This document shows positions 6,669-14,305 of a DNA stretch of 14,305 nt, piece after piece (position 1 is the first letter of the stretch; every line of letters starts with the position of its first letter). Under the pieces are notes generated by a model. It was not told where the DNA came from and made no database searches. It saw only the letters and a list, made by a program, of their open reading frames with translations. Source of the DNA: an uncultured Clostridia bacterium (GTDB lineage Bacteria; Bacillota; Clostridia; Monoglobales; Monoglobaceae); contig CAKSIW010000066.1 in NCBI GenBank assembly GCA_934463175.1, forward strand, positions 1 through 14,305. Reading direction: 5' to 3'. The translations under genes and the position numbers were made by a program.

Positions 6669-6723
6669 ATAGCTTGATCGGCAGATAAAAAGCAGAGTGC
6701 CGCGTCCGAAAGGATTAAATTTA

Positions 6724-7179
6724 ATGCTTCAGAGATTTATATATTTCACAAACAACCTGAAAATAATTAATAACGGAATACAAAAGCTTAAAGGCGACAT
6801 CATGAAGCAGTACGGGCTCAAGGGCGGATATGCTATGTATCTTTTTTATCTTGCGCAGCACAGAGAGGGACTCACGGTTTCTCAGATGAGCGAGCTGAAC
6901 AGCGTCAGCAAGCCTGCCGTGTCTAAGGTATATTCCGACCTCTACAGAAACGGATATATTGACTTCCCCGATTTTCAGGGAGGAAAAAAGTATAACACAG
7001 CAGCGGTTCTGACCGATAAAGGTCTTGAAAAAACCGAACTGATTAATGAAATAATTGTCAAGCTTGTTGATGTTTTCAGCCTGACAAACATCAAGGAGGA
7101 CGACAGAACAACCATGTACCGCGCTCTCCGCACAATTGCAAACAACATCACGGCTTATCTGGAACAAGGAAAATTATAA
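6724..7179 (+). CDS. fabT: MarR-family regulator, FabT-like repressor of fatty-acid synthesis
   Basis: A 151-residue MarR-type winged-helix protein. After an N-terminal dimerisation helix, the helix-turn-helix spans about 50-76 (LTVSQMSELNSVSKPAVSKV) and the wing about 84-98, followed by LTDKGLE, typical of MarR proteins. It is the first gene of a fab operon, the position of FabT in streptococci and related Firmicutes. There FabT binds inverted repeats in its own promoter and before downstream fab genes, helped by long-chain acyl-ACP. Two matching inverted repeats are found at just these places here. I chose the ATG at 6724, with AAAGGA at 6709-6714; a GTG at 6697 in the same frame would add nine residues but lacks a binding site. 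The gene is more A/T-rich than its neighbours. The name fabT is by analogy. Confidence 0.8.
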   Translation: MLQRFIYFTNNLKIINNGIQKLKGDIMKQYGLKGGYAMYLFYLAQHREGLTVSQMSELNSVSKPAVSKVYSDLYRNGYIDFPDFQGGKKYNTAAVLTDKGLEKTELINEIIVKLVDVFSLTNIKEDDRTTMYRALRTIANNITAYLEQGKL

Positions 7180-7198
7180 CATTTTATTTTTTAGAAAT

Positions 7199-7216
7199 TT
7201 GTTAACTGATTAACAA
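7199..7216. promoter_or_regulatory. Operator 2, between the regulator and fabH
   Basis: TTGTTAA (7199-7205), spacer CTGA, TTAACAA (7210-7216): a perfect 7-bp inverted repeat. It matches the core of operator 1 in 14 of 18 positions. It lies 30 bp before the fabH start codon. I see no clear -35/-10 pair here, so it may overlap a weak internal promoter or act as a roadblock on transcripts from the first promoter. Confidence 0.75.
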
Positions 7217-7246
7217 GAATATCGAAACAGAAAGGAAAATGTCAAA

Positions 7247-8200
7247 ATGAGCTTTAAAATCACAGGAACCGGAAGTTATGCCGCAAGCCGTATTGTGACG
7301 AATGACAATCTTGCCGAAACCCTCGACACATCTGACGAATGGATAACGCAGCGCGTCGGAATCCGCGAAAGACGTGTTTCCGAGACCGAAAGTGCCGCAG
7401 AAATGGGCTGCAAAGCCGCACTCCGCGCACTTGAGATGAGCGGCAGACAGGTTTCTGACGTTGATTTGATTATTGCGGCGTCGCTCACCTGCGACACACT
7501 CTGCCCGACTCTTGCAGGCACGGTTCAGGAGCTTTTGGGAGCGCACTGCCCTGCCTTTGACATAAACTCCGCATGCAGCGGATTTCTCTTTGCGCTTGAC
7601 ACGGCGGCAGGTTTTTTTGCGAGAGGCAAGGCAAAATGTGCGCTTGTCATCGGTGCGGAAAGAATGAGCAAGCTTGTTGACTGGACAGACAGGAGCACAT
7701 GCGTCATTTTCGGCGACGGTGCCGGAGCTGCGGTTCTTGAAGAGGGTGACAGCTATCTTGTCTCAAAGCTTTCGACGGCAGGCGGCTCTGACGTCATAAG
7801 GATTCCCTCGGGAACGGACAATTCGCCTTATTATAAGAAGGAAACCGAAAGTGCGCGGATTTTCATGGACGGTCAGGAGACCTTCAAGTTCGCGGTCAAC
7901 AAAATCACCGGAGACATAAAGGAGCTGCTCCAGAAGGCGGAATATTCAGCCGATGACATAAAATATATTGTTCCGCATCAGGCAAACATAAGAATAATTC
8001 AATATGCGAGCAAGCGTCTGGGCGTGCCGATTGAAAAGTTTTTCGTCAACATTGAAAAATACGGCAACACCTCTGCGGCAAGCATTCCGATGGCTCTTGA
8101 CGAGCTTAACCGTCAAAAGGGCTTGGAGCGCGGCGACCTCATTGCAATGAGCGCCTTCGGCGGCGGACTTTCAAGTGCCGCCTGCATAATTAAATGGTAA
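7247..8200 (+). CDS. fabH: Beta-ketoacyl-ACP synthase III
   Basis: FabH condenses an acyl-CoA primer (acetyl-CoA or branched primers) with malonyl-ACP to start fatty-acid chains. The 317-residue length is normal. The catalytic triad is visible: C110 in the SACSG context, H244 in PHQAN and N274 in GNTSAASIP. The C-terminal glycine-rich AFGGGLS loop (303-309) is also present. The ATG at 7247 is preceded by AAAGGA (7231-7236). It is the first enzyme gene of the operon, 67 bp after the regulator and directly behind operator 2, so the whole synthesis block from fabH on may be controlled separately from the regulator. Primer preference cannot be read from the sequence. Confidence 0.97.
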   Translation: MSFKITGTGSYAASRIVTNDNLAETLDTSDEWITQRVGIRERRVSETESAAEMGCKAALRALEMSGRQVSDVDLIIAASLTCDTLCPTLAGTVQELLGAHCPAFDINSACSGFLFALDTAAGFFARGKAKCALVIGAERMSKLVDWTDRSTCVIFGDGAGAAVLEEGDSYLVSKLSTAGGSDVIRIPSGTDNSPYYKKETESARIFMDGQETFKFAVNKITGDIKELLQKAEYSADDIKYIVPHQANIRIIQYASKRLGVPIEKFFVNIEKYGNTSAASIPMALDELNRQKGLERGDLIAMSAFGGGLSSAACIIKW

Positions 8201-8242
8201 ATTAATAAAATTATATAAATATTTTAATTGGAGGAATTTAAA

Positions 8243-8464
8243 ATGACTATTGAAAAGATTAAGGAAGTACTCGGAGATCACCTGGACACTGACACATCGG
8301 CAATCACAGCCGACACAACTCTTGAAGAGCTTGGAATTGACTCGCTGGAGACAGTTGAAATCATGATGGAGCTTGAGGACGAATTCGGCATTGAAATCAC
8401 CGTGAGCGAAATCGGAAAAACAATCGGCTCGCTTGTTGAATATATCGACAGCAAAAAGGAGTAA
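8243..8464 (+). CDS. acpP: Acyl carrier protein
   Basis: A 73-residue acidic carrier protein. The phosphopantetheine attachment site is S34 in GIDSLETVE, the canonical DSL motif. It carries the growing acyl chain between the enzymes encoded on both sides. The ATG at 8243 has GGAGG at 8230-8234 with ideal spacing; a TTG at 8228 in frame would lie upstream of that site and overlap it, so it is rejected. The 42-bp gap from fabH is very A/T-rich. The fabK ATG follows the stop codon after three bases, with the fabK ribosome binding site inside the last acpP codons. The strong binding site fits the high amount of ACP that cells need. Confidence 0.97.
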   Translation: MTIEKIKEVLGDHLDTDTSAITADTTLEELGIDSLETVEIMMELEDEFGIEITVSEIGKTIGSLVEYIDSKKE

Positions 8465-8467
8465 GTC

Positions 8468-9412
8468 ATGATACGTTCAAAAATATGTGATTTGCTGAAT
8501 ATCAAATATCCCGTATTTCAGGGCGGCATGGCACATATTGCCGACGGCACTCTCGCCGCTGCCGTATCCGAGGCGGGCGGTCTTGGAATTATCTCCGCAA
8601 TGAACATGGGTGCGGACTACCTTAAAGAACAGATTGACATTGCGCGCAGTGCAACCGACAAGCCGTTCGGAGTGAACGTCATGCTGATGAGTCCGCACAC
8701 CGATGAGGTTGCACAGCTTCTTGCGGACGAAAAAATCGCTGTTGTCACAACAGGCGCGGGCAATCCGTCAAAATATATGAAGATATGGAACGAAGCCGGA
8801 ATAAAGGTCATTCCCGTTGTTGCCTCCGCATCGCTTGCAAAGCTTGTTGAGCGTGCCGGTGCATGTGCCGTCATCGCAGAGGGCGGAGAATCGGGCGGTC
8901 ATGTCGGAGACACAACCACAATGGCTCTTGTTCCCCAGATTTGCGACGCGGTTTCAATCCCTGTCATTGCGGCAGGCGGAATCGGAGACGGACGCGGAAT
9001 GGCTGCGGCATTTATGCTCGGTGCGGAAGGCGTTCAGCTCGGAACAAGATTTCTTGTTGCTAAGGAATGCCGCGTTCATGCGAACTATAAGGCAAAGGTT
9101 CTGAAAGCCACGGACATCTCCACGATTGTCACGGGCAAGCGTCTCGGACACCCCGTGAGAAGCATTAAAACTCCGTTTTCACGCGCATATGCCAAAGCGG
9201 AATACAGCGACATTTCGGACGCAGACCTTGAACAAATGGCGGTCGGCGCACTGCGTCTTGCAGCGGTTTCGGGCGATGAGAAAAACGGCTGTTTCCTTGC
9301 GGGACAGATTGCAGGTCTCATTGACCGCGAGCAGACCTCAAAGGAAATTGTTGAAGAAATTTGCAGCGAGGCTGAGAACATTCTGAAGGGAGCAGACAAA
9401 TGGGTAAAATAG
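8468..9412 (+). CDS. fabK: FMN-dependent enoyl-ACP reductase II
   Basis: FabK reduces trans-2-enoyl-ACP in the last step of each elongation cycle, using NAD(P)H and FMN. It belongs to the nitronate monooxygenase-like TIM-barrel family and replaces FabI in many Firmicutes. The 314-residue protein shows PVFQGGMAHIA (15-25), EGGESGGHVG (138-147) with the probable catalytic His at 145, the phosphate-binding IAAGGIGDGRG (167-177) and GAEGVQLGTRF (185-195). It sits between acpP and fabD, the usual place. Its 3' end overlaps fabD by 13 bp. No fabI or fabL is seen in the window, so it is probably the operon's enoyl reductase and would make the cell insensitive to FabI-directed inhibitors such as triclosan. 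Confidence 0.95.
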   Translation: MIRSKICDLLNIKYPVFQGGMAHIADGTLAAAVSEAGGLGIISAMNMGADYLKEQIDIARSATDKPFGVNVMLMSPHTDEVAQLLADEKIAVVTTGAGNPSKYMKIWNEAGIKVIPVVASASLAKLVERAGACAVIAEGGESGGHVGDTTTMALVPQICDAVSIPVIAAGGIGDGRGMAAAFMLGAEGVQLGTRFLVAKECRVHANYKAKVLKATDISTIVTGKRLGHPVRSIKTPFSRAYAKAEYSDISDADLEQMAVGALRLAAVSGDEKNGCFLAGQIAGLIDREQTSKEIVEEICSEAENILKGADKWVK

Positions 9413-10320
9413 CAATTGTTTTTTCAGGTCAGGGCGCACAGTATCCGGGCATGGGAAAATCCCTGTATGAGTGCAGCCCTGCCGCAAAAAAGCTCTATGA
9501 CTTTGCCGAGACAAAGCGTCCCGGCACACAAAACCAGTCCTTCAGCGGCACAGCGGAAGAACTGTCACAAACCAAAAACACACAGCCCTGTCTCTATCTT
9601 GTTGACCTTTGTGCGGCACTTGCACTCCGCGAAAACGGAGTCTGCGCCGATGCGGTTGCGGGATTTTCTCTCGGCGAGCTTGCGGCTCTTGCATATGCAG
9701 GTGCATACACTCCCGAGGAGGGCTTTGAAATCGTTATGAAGCGCAGTGAGCTTATGCAGAAAGCGGCAGAACAGCACGACACCGCAATGGCGGCAGTTCT
9801 GAAGGTTGACAGCAAAACCGTAGAGGAGCTTTGCCGCGGCATTGACGGAATTTATCCCGTCAACTATAACTCACCCGTTCAGACTGTTGTTGCAGGCACA
9901 AAAACCGCAATTTCCGAATTTAAGGAAAAAGCAAAAGCACAGTCCGCAAGGGTGATTGACCTTGCTGTCAGCGCAGCCTTCCACTCGCCTTATATGGACA
10001 GTGCTGCTGCCGAATTTGCGGATTTCCTGTCGGGAAGAAGGCTTGAAGCACCAAAGGCTTTGGTATATTCCAACTATTCGGCACAGCCATACGGCAGCGA
10101 ACCGTTTGAGCTGCTTTCAAAGCAGATGAATTCACCTGTCCGCTGGTGCGACACAATCCGCAATATGATTGCGGACGGCTTCACCGATTTCATTGAGGCA
10201 GGTGCAGGAAAAACCCTGTGCGGTCTCATCAAAAAAATCTCGGCGGACGTGAACACCTATTCCGTCGAGGACGAGGAAACACTCAAAGCTGCAATTGAGG
10301 CGGTGAAGAATAATGCTTAA
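9400..10320 (+). CDS. fabD: Malonyl-CoA:ACP transacylase
   Basis: FabD moves the malonyl group from CoA to ACP, providing the extender for FabH and FabF. The 306-residue protein has FSGQGAQYPGMG (8-19), the nucleophile S90 in GFSLGE (a common Firmicute form of the GHSxG motif), R115 in the MKRSELM context that holds the malonyl carboxylate, and H195 in AFHSPYM. The start ATG at 9400 lies inside the end of fabK, with AAGGGAG at 9386-9392, so translation of the two genes is probably coupled. Its stop overlaps the fabG start by 8 bp. Confidence 0.96.
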   Translation: MGKIAIVFSGQGAQYPGMGKSLYECSPAAKKLYDFAETKRPGTQNQSFSGTAEELSQTKNTQPCLYLVDLCAALALRENGVCADAVAGFSLGELAALAYAGAYTPEEGFEIVMKRSELMQKAAEQHDTAMAAVLKVDSKTVEELCRGIDGIYPVNYNSPVQTVVAGTKTAISEFKEKAKAQSARVIDLAVSAAFHSPYMDSAAAEFADFLSGRRLEAPKALVYSNYSAQPYGSEPFELLSKQMNSPVRWCDTIRNMIADGFTDFIEAGAGKTLCGLIKKISADVNTYSVEDEETLKAAIEAVKNNA

Positions 10321-11047
10321 CGGAAAAACAGCCATCGTCACAGGTGCATCGCGCGGAATCGGACGTGCAATTGCGCTTGAGCTGGCACGCCAAGGCGCAG
10401 ACATCGCCGCCGTTTATTTCGGCAGTGAGGAAAAAGCAAACGCGCTCCGCACGGAAATCGAAGCAATCGGCAAAAAATGCCGCATATTCAAATGCAATGT
10501 TGCAGATTTTTCGGAAAGCGAAACATGCGTCAAGCAGGTATGCGAGGAGTTCGGCGGTGTCGATATTCTCGTCAACAACGCAGGAATCACACGTGACAAG
10601 CTTGTTCTGCAAATGAACGAGGACGATTTTGACTCGGTTGTTGACACCGACCTCAAAGGCGTTTTCAATATGATAAAGCACTGCTACAGAAATTTCATGA
10701 AAAAGAAATACGGAAAAATCATTAATATCAGCTCTGTATCGGGTATTATGGGCAATCCCGGGCAGGCGAACTATTCTGCCGCAAAGGCAGGTGTCATCGG
10801 TCTGACCAAAACGGTTGCCAAGGAGCTTGCGGGACGCAGCATTTGCTGCAACGCAATTGCTCCGGGATTCATCGAAACCGACATGACCGAAAGCTTCCGC
10901 GAAAACGAAGCAGTGGTCGGTGCAATACCCATGAAAAGAATGGGAAAACCCGAAGATGTTGCATATCTCGCGGCATTTCTGGCAAGTCCCTCATCGGATT
11001 ATATCACGGGTGAGGTCATTCGCATTGACGGCGGACTTGCAATGTAG
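10313..11047 (+). CDS. fabG: 3-oxoacyl-ACP reductase
   Basis: FabG is the NADPH-dependent short-chain dehydrogenase that reduces beta-ketoacyl-ACP. All family landmarks are present in 244 residues: TGASRGIG cofactor loop (10-17), NNAG (88-91), the catalytic S141, Y154 and K158 (in SSVSG and YSAAKAG), PGFIETDM after the active site, and the C-terminal IDGG. The ATG at 10313 overlaps the fabD stop by 8 bp and has only a weak ribosome binding site (around 10298-10306), so it probably depends on translation of fabD. Confidence 0.96.
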   Translation: MLNGKTAIVTGASRGIGRAIALELARQGADIAAVYFGSEEKANALRTEIEAIGKKCRIFKCNVADFSESETCVKQVCEEFGGVDILVNNAGITRDKLVLQMNEDDFDSVVDTDLKGVFNMIKHCYRNFMKKKYGKIINISSVSGIMGNPGQANYSAAKAGVIGLTKTVAKELAGRSICCNAIAPGFIETDMTESFRENEAVVGAIPMKRMGKPEDVAYLAAFLASPSSDYITGEVIRIDGGLAM

Positions 11048-11083
11048 CCGTGCAAAGATTTTTCAGAAAGGATTCATAACAAT

Positions 11084-12322
11084 ATGAGCAATCGAGTTGT
11101 AATTACGGGAATGGGTGTCATATCGCCCATCGGAAACAATACGGACGAGTTCCGCGACGGTCTTATGTCGGGCAAGAACGGAATCGACAGGGTGACTTTG
11201 TTCGATGTCACCGACTTCAAGGCGACTCTTGCAGGCGAGGTCAAGGACTTTGACCCAAGCCGGTATATGGATAAAAGCGAGGCACGCAAGCTTGACCGTT
11301 TTTCGCAGTTTGCGCTGTGTGCGGCACAGCAGGCTGTCTCCGACAGTGATATTATCGGAAACATTGACCCCGAGCGTTTCGGTGTTTATTTCGGCTCGGG
11401 AATCGGCGGCTTTGACACCATGGTTGCGGAGCATGACAACCTCATCAAGCGCGGTCCCAAGCGTGTTTCGCCCATGATGATTCCTAAAATGATTTCAAAC
11501 ATTGCGGCAGGAAACATCGCCATAAAATATAACGCACAGGGTCCGTGTCTTTCAATTGTGACAGCATGTGCAACAGGCTCAAGCTGCATCGGCGAGGCAT
11601 ACCGTGCAATCAAGGGCGGCTATGCCGACGCAATCATTGCAGGCGGCTCTGAGGCGTCCATAAACCCGCTCGGTTTTGCGGGCTTCATCAACTGTATGGC
11701 TCTTTGCGAAAGCTCAGACCGCAGCCGCGCATCAATCCCGTTTGACAAGGAACGCTGCGGCTTTGTTATGGGCGAGGGTGCAGGCGCACTGATTCTTGAG
11801 GAATATGAACATGCAAAGGCACGCGGCGCGCATATTTATGCCGAGGTTTCAGGTTACGGAAGTACATGTGACGCATATCATGTCACAGCTCCCGCTCCCG
11901 AGGGCAAGGGCGGCGCGAACGCAATCCGCGAGGCACTTTCCGAAACGGGCGATTTCCGTGCAGACGAAGTATATATCAACGCACACGGCACAAGCACCCC
12001 CCTTAACGATAAAACAGAAACGCTTGCAATCAAGCGTGCATTCGGTGATGATGCATACAAAGTGCATGTCAGCTCAACAAAGTCAATGACGGGACATATG
12101 CTCGGTGCAGCAGGTGCGGTTGAGGCAATTGCGTCCGTTCTGACACTGAACGGCGGCGTGATTCCGCCGACAATCGGATATAAAATCCCCGATGAGGACT
12201 GCGACCTTGACTACACCCCCAACACCGCAAAGGAAGCTCGCATAACAACCGCGCTTTCACTTTCGCTCGGCTTTGGCGGACACAATGCCTGCCTTGCTTT
12301 CAGGGGGATTGAAAATGAATAA
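11084..12322 (+). CDS. fabF: Beta-ketoacyl-ACP synthase II
   Basis: FabF condenses malonyl-ACP with acyl-ACP for chain elongation. The 412-residue protein has the thiolase-fold catalytic set: C162 in TACATGSS, H301 in NAHGTSTPLND, K333 in STKSMTGH and H338. The ATG at 11084 has GAAAGGA at 11066-11072, and the 36-bp gap from fabG is one of the few real gaps in the operon. The 3' end overlaps the fabZ start by 8 bp. No second elongating synthase (FabB) is visible. Confidence 0.97.
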   Translation: MSNRVVITGMGVISPIGNNTDEFRDGLMSGKNGIDRVTLFDVTDFKATLAGEVKDFDPSRYMDKSEARKLDRFSQFALCAAQQAVSDSDIIGNIDPERFGVYFGSGIGGFDTMVAEHDNLIKRGPKRVSPMMIPKMISNIAAGNIAIKYNAQGPCLSIVTACATGSSCIGEAYRAIKGGYADAIIAGGSEASINPLGFAGFINCMALCESSDRSRASIPFDKERCGFVMGEGAGALILEEYEHAKARGAHIYAEVSGYGSTCDAYHVTAPAPEGKGGANAIREALSETGDFRADEVYINAHGTSTPLNDKTETLAIKRAFGDDAYKVHVSSTKSMTGHMLGAAGAVEAIASVLTLNGGVIPPTIGYKIPDEDCDLDYTPNTAKEARITTALSLSLGFGGHNACLAFRGIENE

Positions 12323-12734
12323 GGAAGAAATTATGAACATTCTGCCGCACAGAGACAGTATGCTTCTCATTGACGAAGCGGAGCTGCGTGACGGTACGGC
12401 GTTCGGCAAGAAAAAAATCACGGGCAGTGAATGGTTTCTGGACGGACATTTTCCCGGAAACCCAGTTGTTCCGGGTGTGATACTGTGTGAAATTCTTGCG
12501 CAGTCGGTCTGCGTTTGTCTCTCAGACAGTCTCTCGGAAGGAACTTTGCCATATTTCACAGGGCTTGACAAGGTGAAATTTAAATCTCCCGTGAAGCCCG
12601 GCGACCTTTTTGAAACCGAATGCAAAATAACACGTGTTCACGAACCGTTTTACTTTGCCTCCGGCAAGGGATATGTGAACGGAAAGCTTGCGGTTTCCGC
12701 CGAGTTTTCGTTTGCAATCATTGAAAAGAAGTAG
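12315..12734 (+). CDS. fabZ: 3-hydroxyacyl-ACP dehydratase
   Basis: FabZ removes water from 3-hydroxyacyl-ACP. The 139-residue hot-dog protein shows PHRDSMLLID (11-20), the catalytic H45 in GHFPGNPVVPGV and E59 in the ILCE motif of the active-site helix. I chose the ATG at 12315, preceded by AGGGGGA at 12302-12308; a start at 12273 in the same frame would add 14 non-family residues inside fabF. In related operons accB commonly lies between fabF and fabZ, and accC between fabZ and accD; here fabZ directly adjoins both neighbours. Confidence 0.96.
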   Translation: MNKEEIMNILPHRDSMLLIDEAELRDGTAFGKKKITGSEWFLDGHFPGNPVVPGVILCEILAQSVCVCLSDSLSEGTLPYFTGLDKVKFKSPVKPGDLFETECKITRVHEPFYFASGKGYVNGKLAVSAEFSFAIIEKK

Positions 12735-12742
12735 GTGACATT

Positions 12743-13516
12743 ATGCTGAAAAAATTGTTTAAACAGAAAAAGAGTCTGACCTGCAAAAAGTGCGGAAAAG
12801 AAGTTGAATGCAGCGAATTTATGATTTGCCCCGAATGCGGCAGCTATTTCAGAATGAACCCCGACGCGCGCATAGCAATGCTTTGTGACAACTTTGAGGA
12901 GTTTGACGCTGATATGTCAAGCGAAAACTTTCTTGAATTTCCGAACTATGACGAAAAGCTGAAATCCGCAAAAAAAGACAGCTGTTCTGCCGATGCGGTT
13001 GTCTGCGGTATCGGCACAATTTCAAATCACCGCGCTGTCATTTTTGTTATGAATTCGGAATTCATGATGGGCAGCATGGGAACGGTGGTCGGCGAGAAAA
13101 TCACACGTGCATTTGAGCTTGCGACCGAAAAGGGTCTCCCCGTCATCGGTTTCACCTGTTCCGGCGGTGCAAGAATGCAGGAGGGCGTTTTTTCACTTAT
13201 GCAAATGGCAAAGGTGAGCGGCGCGGTCAAACGCCACAGTGATGCAGGACTGCTCTATGTCACTGTCCTGACCGACCCGACAACGGGCGGCGTGACGGCA
13301 AGCTTTGCCATGGAGGGTGACATCATTATTGCCGAACCTAAGGCTCTTGTCGGCTTTGCCGGTGCAAGAGTAATTGAGCAAACAACAGGTCAGAAGCTCC
13401 CCGAGGGCTTTCAGCGTTCCGAATTTTTGCTTGAACACGGCTTTGTTGACATTATAGAAAAACGCGAAAAGCTCAGATATACCATTGAGAATATTCTCAG
13501 GCTGCATTGCTGCTGA
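12743..13516 (+). CDS. accD: Acetyl-CoA carboxylase carboxyltransferase, beta subunit
   Basis: AccD and AccA form the carboxyltransferase that moves the carboxyl group from biotin to acetyl-CoA, making malonyl-CoA. The N-terminus carries a four-Cys zinc ribbon (C14, C17, C29, C32); the loop between the pairs is shorter than in E. coli. The crotonase-fold core follows, with GFTCSGGARMQEG (136-148) forming the oxyanion region and DPTTGGVTASFAM (about 177-189). At 257 residues it is shorter than E. coli AccD (about 300). The start ATG at 12743 follows AGGTGA (12733-12738) that overlaps the fabZ stop. The stop codon is 14 bp before the accA start. Confidence 0.95.
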   Translation: MLKKLFKQKKSLTCKKCGKEVECSEFMICPECGSYFRMNPDARIAMLCDNFEEFDADMSSENFLEFPNYDEKLKSAKKDSCSADAVVCGIGTISNHRAVIFVMNSEFMMGSMGTVVGEKITRAFELATEKGLPVIGFTCSGGARMQEGVFSLMQMAKVSGAVKRHSDAGLLYVTVLTDPTTGGVTASFAMEGDIIIAEPKALVGFAGARVIEQTTGQKLPEGFQRSEFLLEHGFVDIIEKREKLRYTIENILRLHCC

Positions 13517-13530
13517 TTGGAGGGACAAAT

Positions 13531-14305
13531 ATGGATGCATACAAAAAGGTTGCAAAATCAAGAGACAGTCACCGCCCGTCGGGCGCATATTTCATCAACC
13601 GTCTGCTGACACATTTCACAGAGCAGCACGGTGACAGGCGTTTTGCCGATGACGGCGCCATTATCGGCGGAATCGGCTTTCTGAATGAAATGCCTGTCAC
13701 AATCATCGCAATGGAAAGAGGTGCGGACGTCAGCGAGAGAATGAAACGCAATTTCGGCTGTCCGAGTCCCGAAGGCTACAGAAAAGCCCTCAGGCTGATG
13801 AAACAGGCTGAAAAATTCAAAAGACCTGTCATCTGTATTATAAACAGTTCGGGCGCATACTGCGGAATCGGAGCAGAGGAACGCGGTCAGGGTCTTGCAA
13901 TTGCCGAAAATCTCATGGAGATGATGACGCTGAAAACTCCCGTCATATCAATCGTGACAGGCGAAGGCGGCAGCGGCGGCGCACTTGCGCTTTCCGTTGC
14001 GGATTCGATTTTCATGCTTGAAAATGCGGTATATTCGGTTATTTCTCCTGAAGGCTGTGCAAGCATACTTTGGAAGGACGCGTCAAAAGCACCCGAGGCA
14101 GCCGAGGCTCTGAAGCTGACTGCGGCAGACCTTTACGGATTTGAAATTGTCGATAAGGTTATTGACGAGGAAAACAAGAGCTATGAAGAAATCTGTGATG
14201 ATCTCAAGCTTGAGCTTATCCGTGAGCTTGAAAAGCTGAACAAGCTTCCCAAAGACAAGCTGCTCAACCGCAGATATGATAAATTCAGAAAAATCGGAAA
14301 AAGAT
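13531..14305 (+). CDS. accA: Acetyl-CoA carboxylase carboxyltransferase, alpha subunit (3' end cut off)
   Basis: The frame opens at ATG 13531, with GGAGGGA at 13519-13525, and is still open at the window end after 258 codons. Compared with E. coli AccA (319 residues) it lacks about 50-60 N-terminal residues, as is common for clostridial forms, so little of it is probably missing. Family motifs are GDRRFADDGAIIGG near the start, SGAYCGIGAEERGQG (about 108-122), TGEGGSGGALAL (about 143-154) and SPEGCASILWKD. The canonical DTPGAYPG is changed to NSSGAYCG. It pairs with AccD just upstream. It is the last gene seen; a terminator or further genes would lie beyond the edge. Confidence 0.95.
   Translation, partial: MDAYKKVAKSRDSHRPSGAYFINRLLTHFTEQHGDRRFADDGAIIGGIGFLNEMPVTIIAMERGADVSERMKRNFGCPSPEGYRKALRLMKQAEKFKRPVICIINSSGAYCGIGAEERGQGLAIAENLMEMMTLKTPVISIVTGEGGSGGALALSVADSIFMLENAVYSVISPEGCASILWKDASKAPEAAEALKLTAADLYGFEIVDKVIDEENKSYEEICDDLKLELIRELEKLNKLPKDKLLNRRYDKFRKIGKR

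Noticed and set aside
6697..6723. GTG start at 6697 for the MarR-type regulator
   Set aside because: No ribosome binding site before it, whereas AAAGGA at 6709-6714 is well placed for ATG 6724.
8228..8242. TTG start at 8228 for acpP
   Set aside because: It overlaps the GGAGG binding site itself; ATG 8243 is at the right distance and gives a normal ACP.
12273..12314. Longer fabZ with a start at 12273
   Set aside because: Would extend 50 bp into fabF with non-family residues; ATG 12315 has AGGGGGA in front and gives the normal FabZ length.

Overview
The window looks like chromosomal DNA of an anaerobic, endospore-forming Firmicute, probably a gut-type member of the Clostridia (Oscillospiraceae/Lachnospiraceae grade). 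This is inferred from a BofA homologue (a sporulation protein), a FabT/FabK-type fatty-acid operon, a secreted SLH-domain protein with InlB-type repeats, strong AGGAGG-like ribosome binding sites and TTGACA/TATAAT-type promoters. No rRNA, tRNA, CRISPR array, transposase or phage gene was seen.

Left part (1-3973), all on the + strand. The C-terminal end of a probable SbcD/YhaO-like metallophosphoesterase overlaps a YhaN/SbcC-like ATPase with a membrane-type hydrophobic segment in the middle of its coiled coil. A 199-bp spacer with a MITE-like palindromic unit and a second A/T-rich palindrome follows. Next come a short TatD-linked radical SAM protein, a rho-independent terminator and bofA.

Centre (3974-6723). 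A 605-bp stretch without a convincing gene holds an unusual minisatellite of about 45 copies of a 9-bp unit with a 45-bp higher-order pattern, then a strong hairpin terminator. On the - strand lies a 638-residue exported SLH-domain protein with its own TTGACA-17-TATTCT promoter. Back to back with it is a TTGACA-17-TAATAT promoter that starts the fatty-acid operon.

Right part (6724-14305), + strand. This is a compact type II fatty-acid synthesis operon: marR/fabT-type regulator, fabH, acpP, fabK, fabD, fabG, fabF, fabZ, accD, accA (cut by the window end). AccA/AccD supply the carboxyltransferase half of acetyl-CoA carboxylase, FabD loads malonyl onto ACP, FabH starts chains, FabF elongates, and FabG, FabZ and FabK complete the reductive cycle. 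Two matching 18-bp inverted repeats, one on the regulator's own -35 region and one just before fabH, are the likely operators. accB and accC, which often sit on either side of fabZ in related operons, are absent here. The most unusual element is the 9-bp minisatellite; I see no clearly new multi-gene system.
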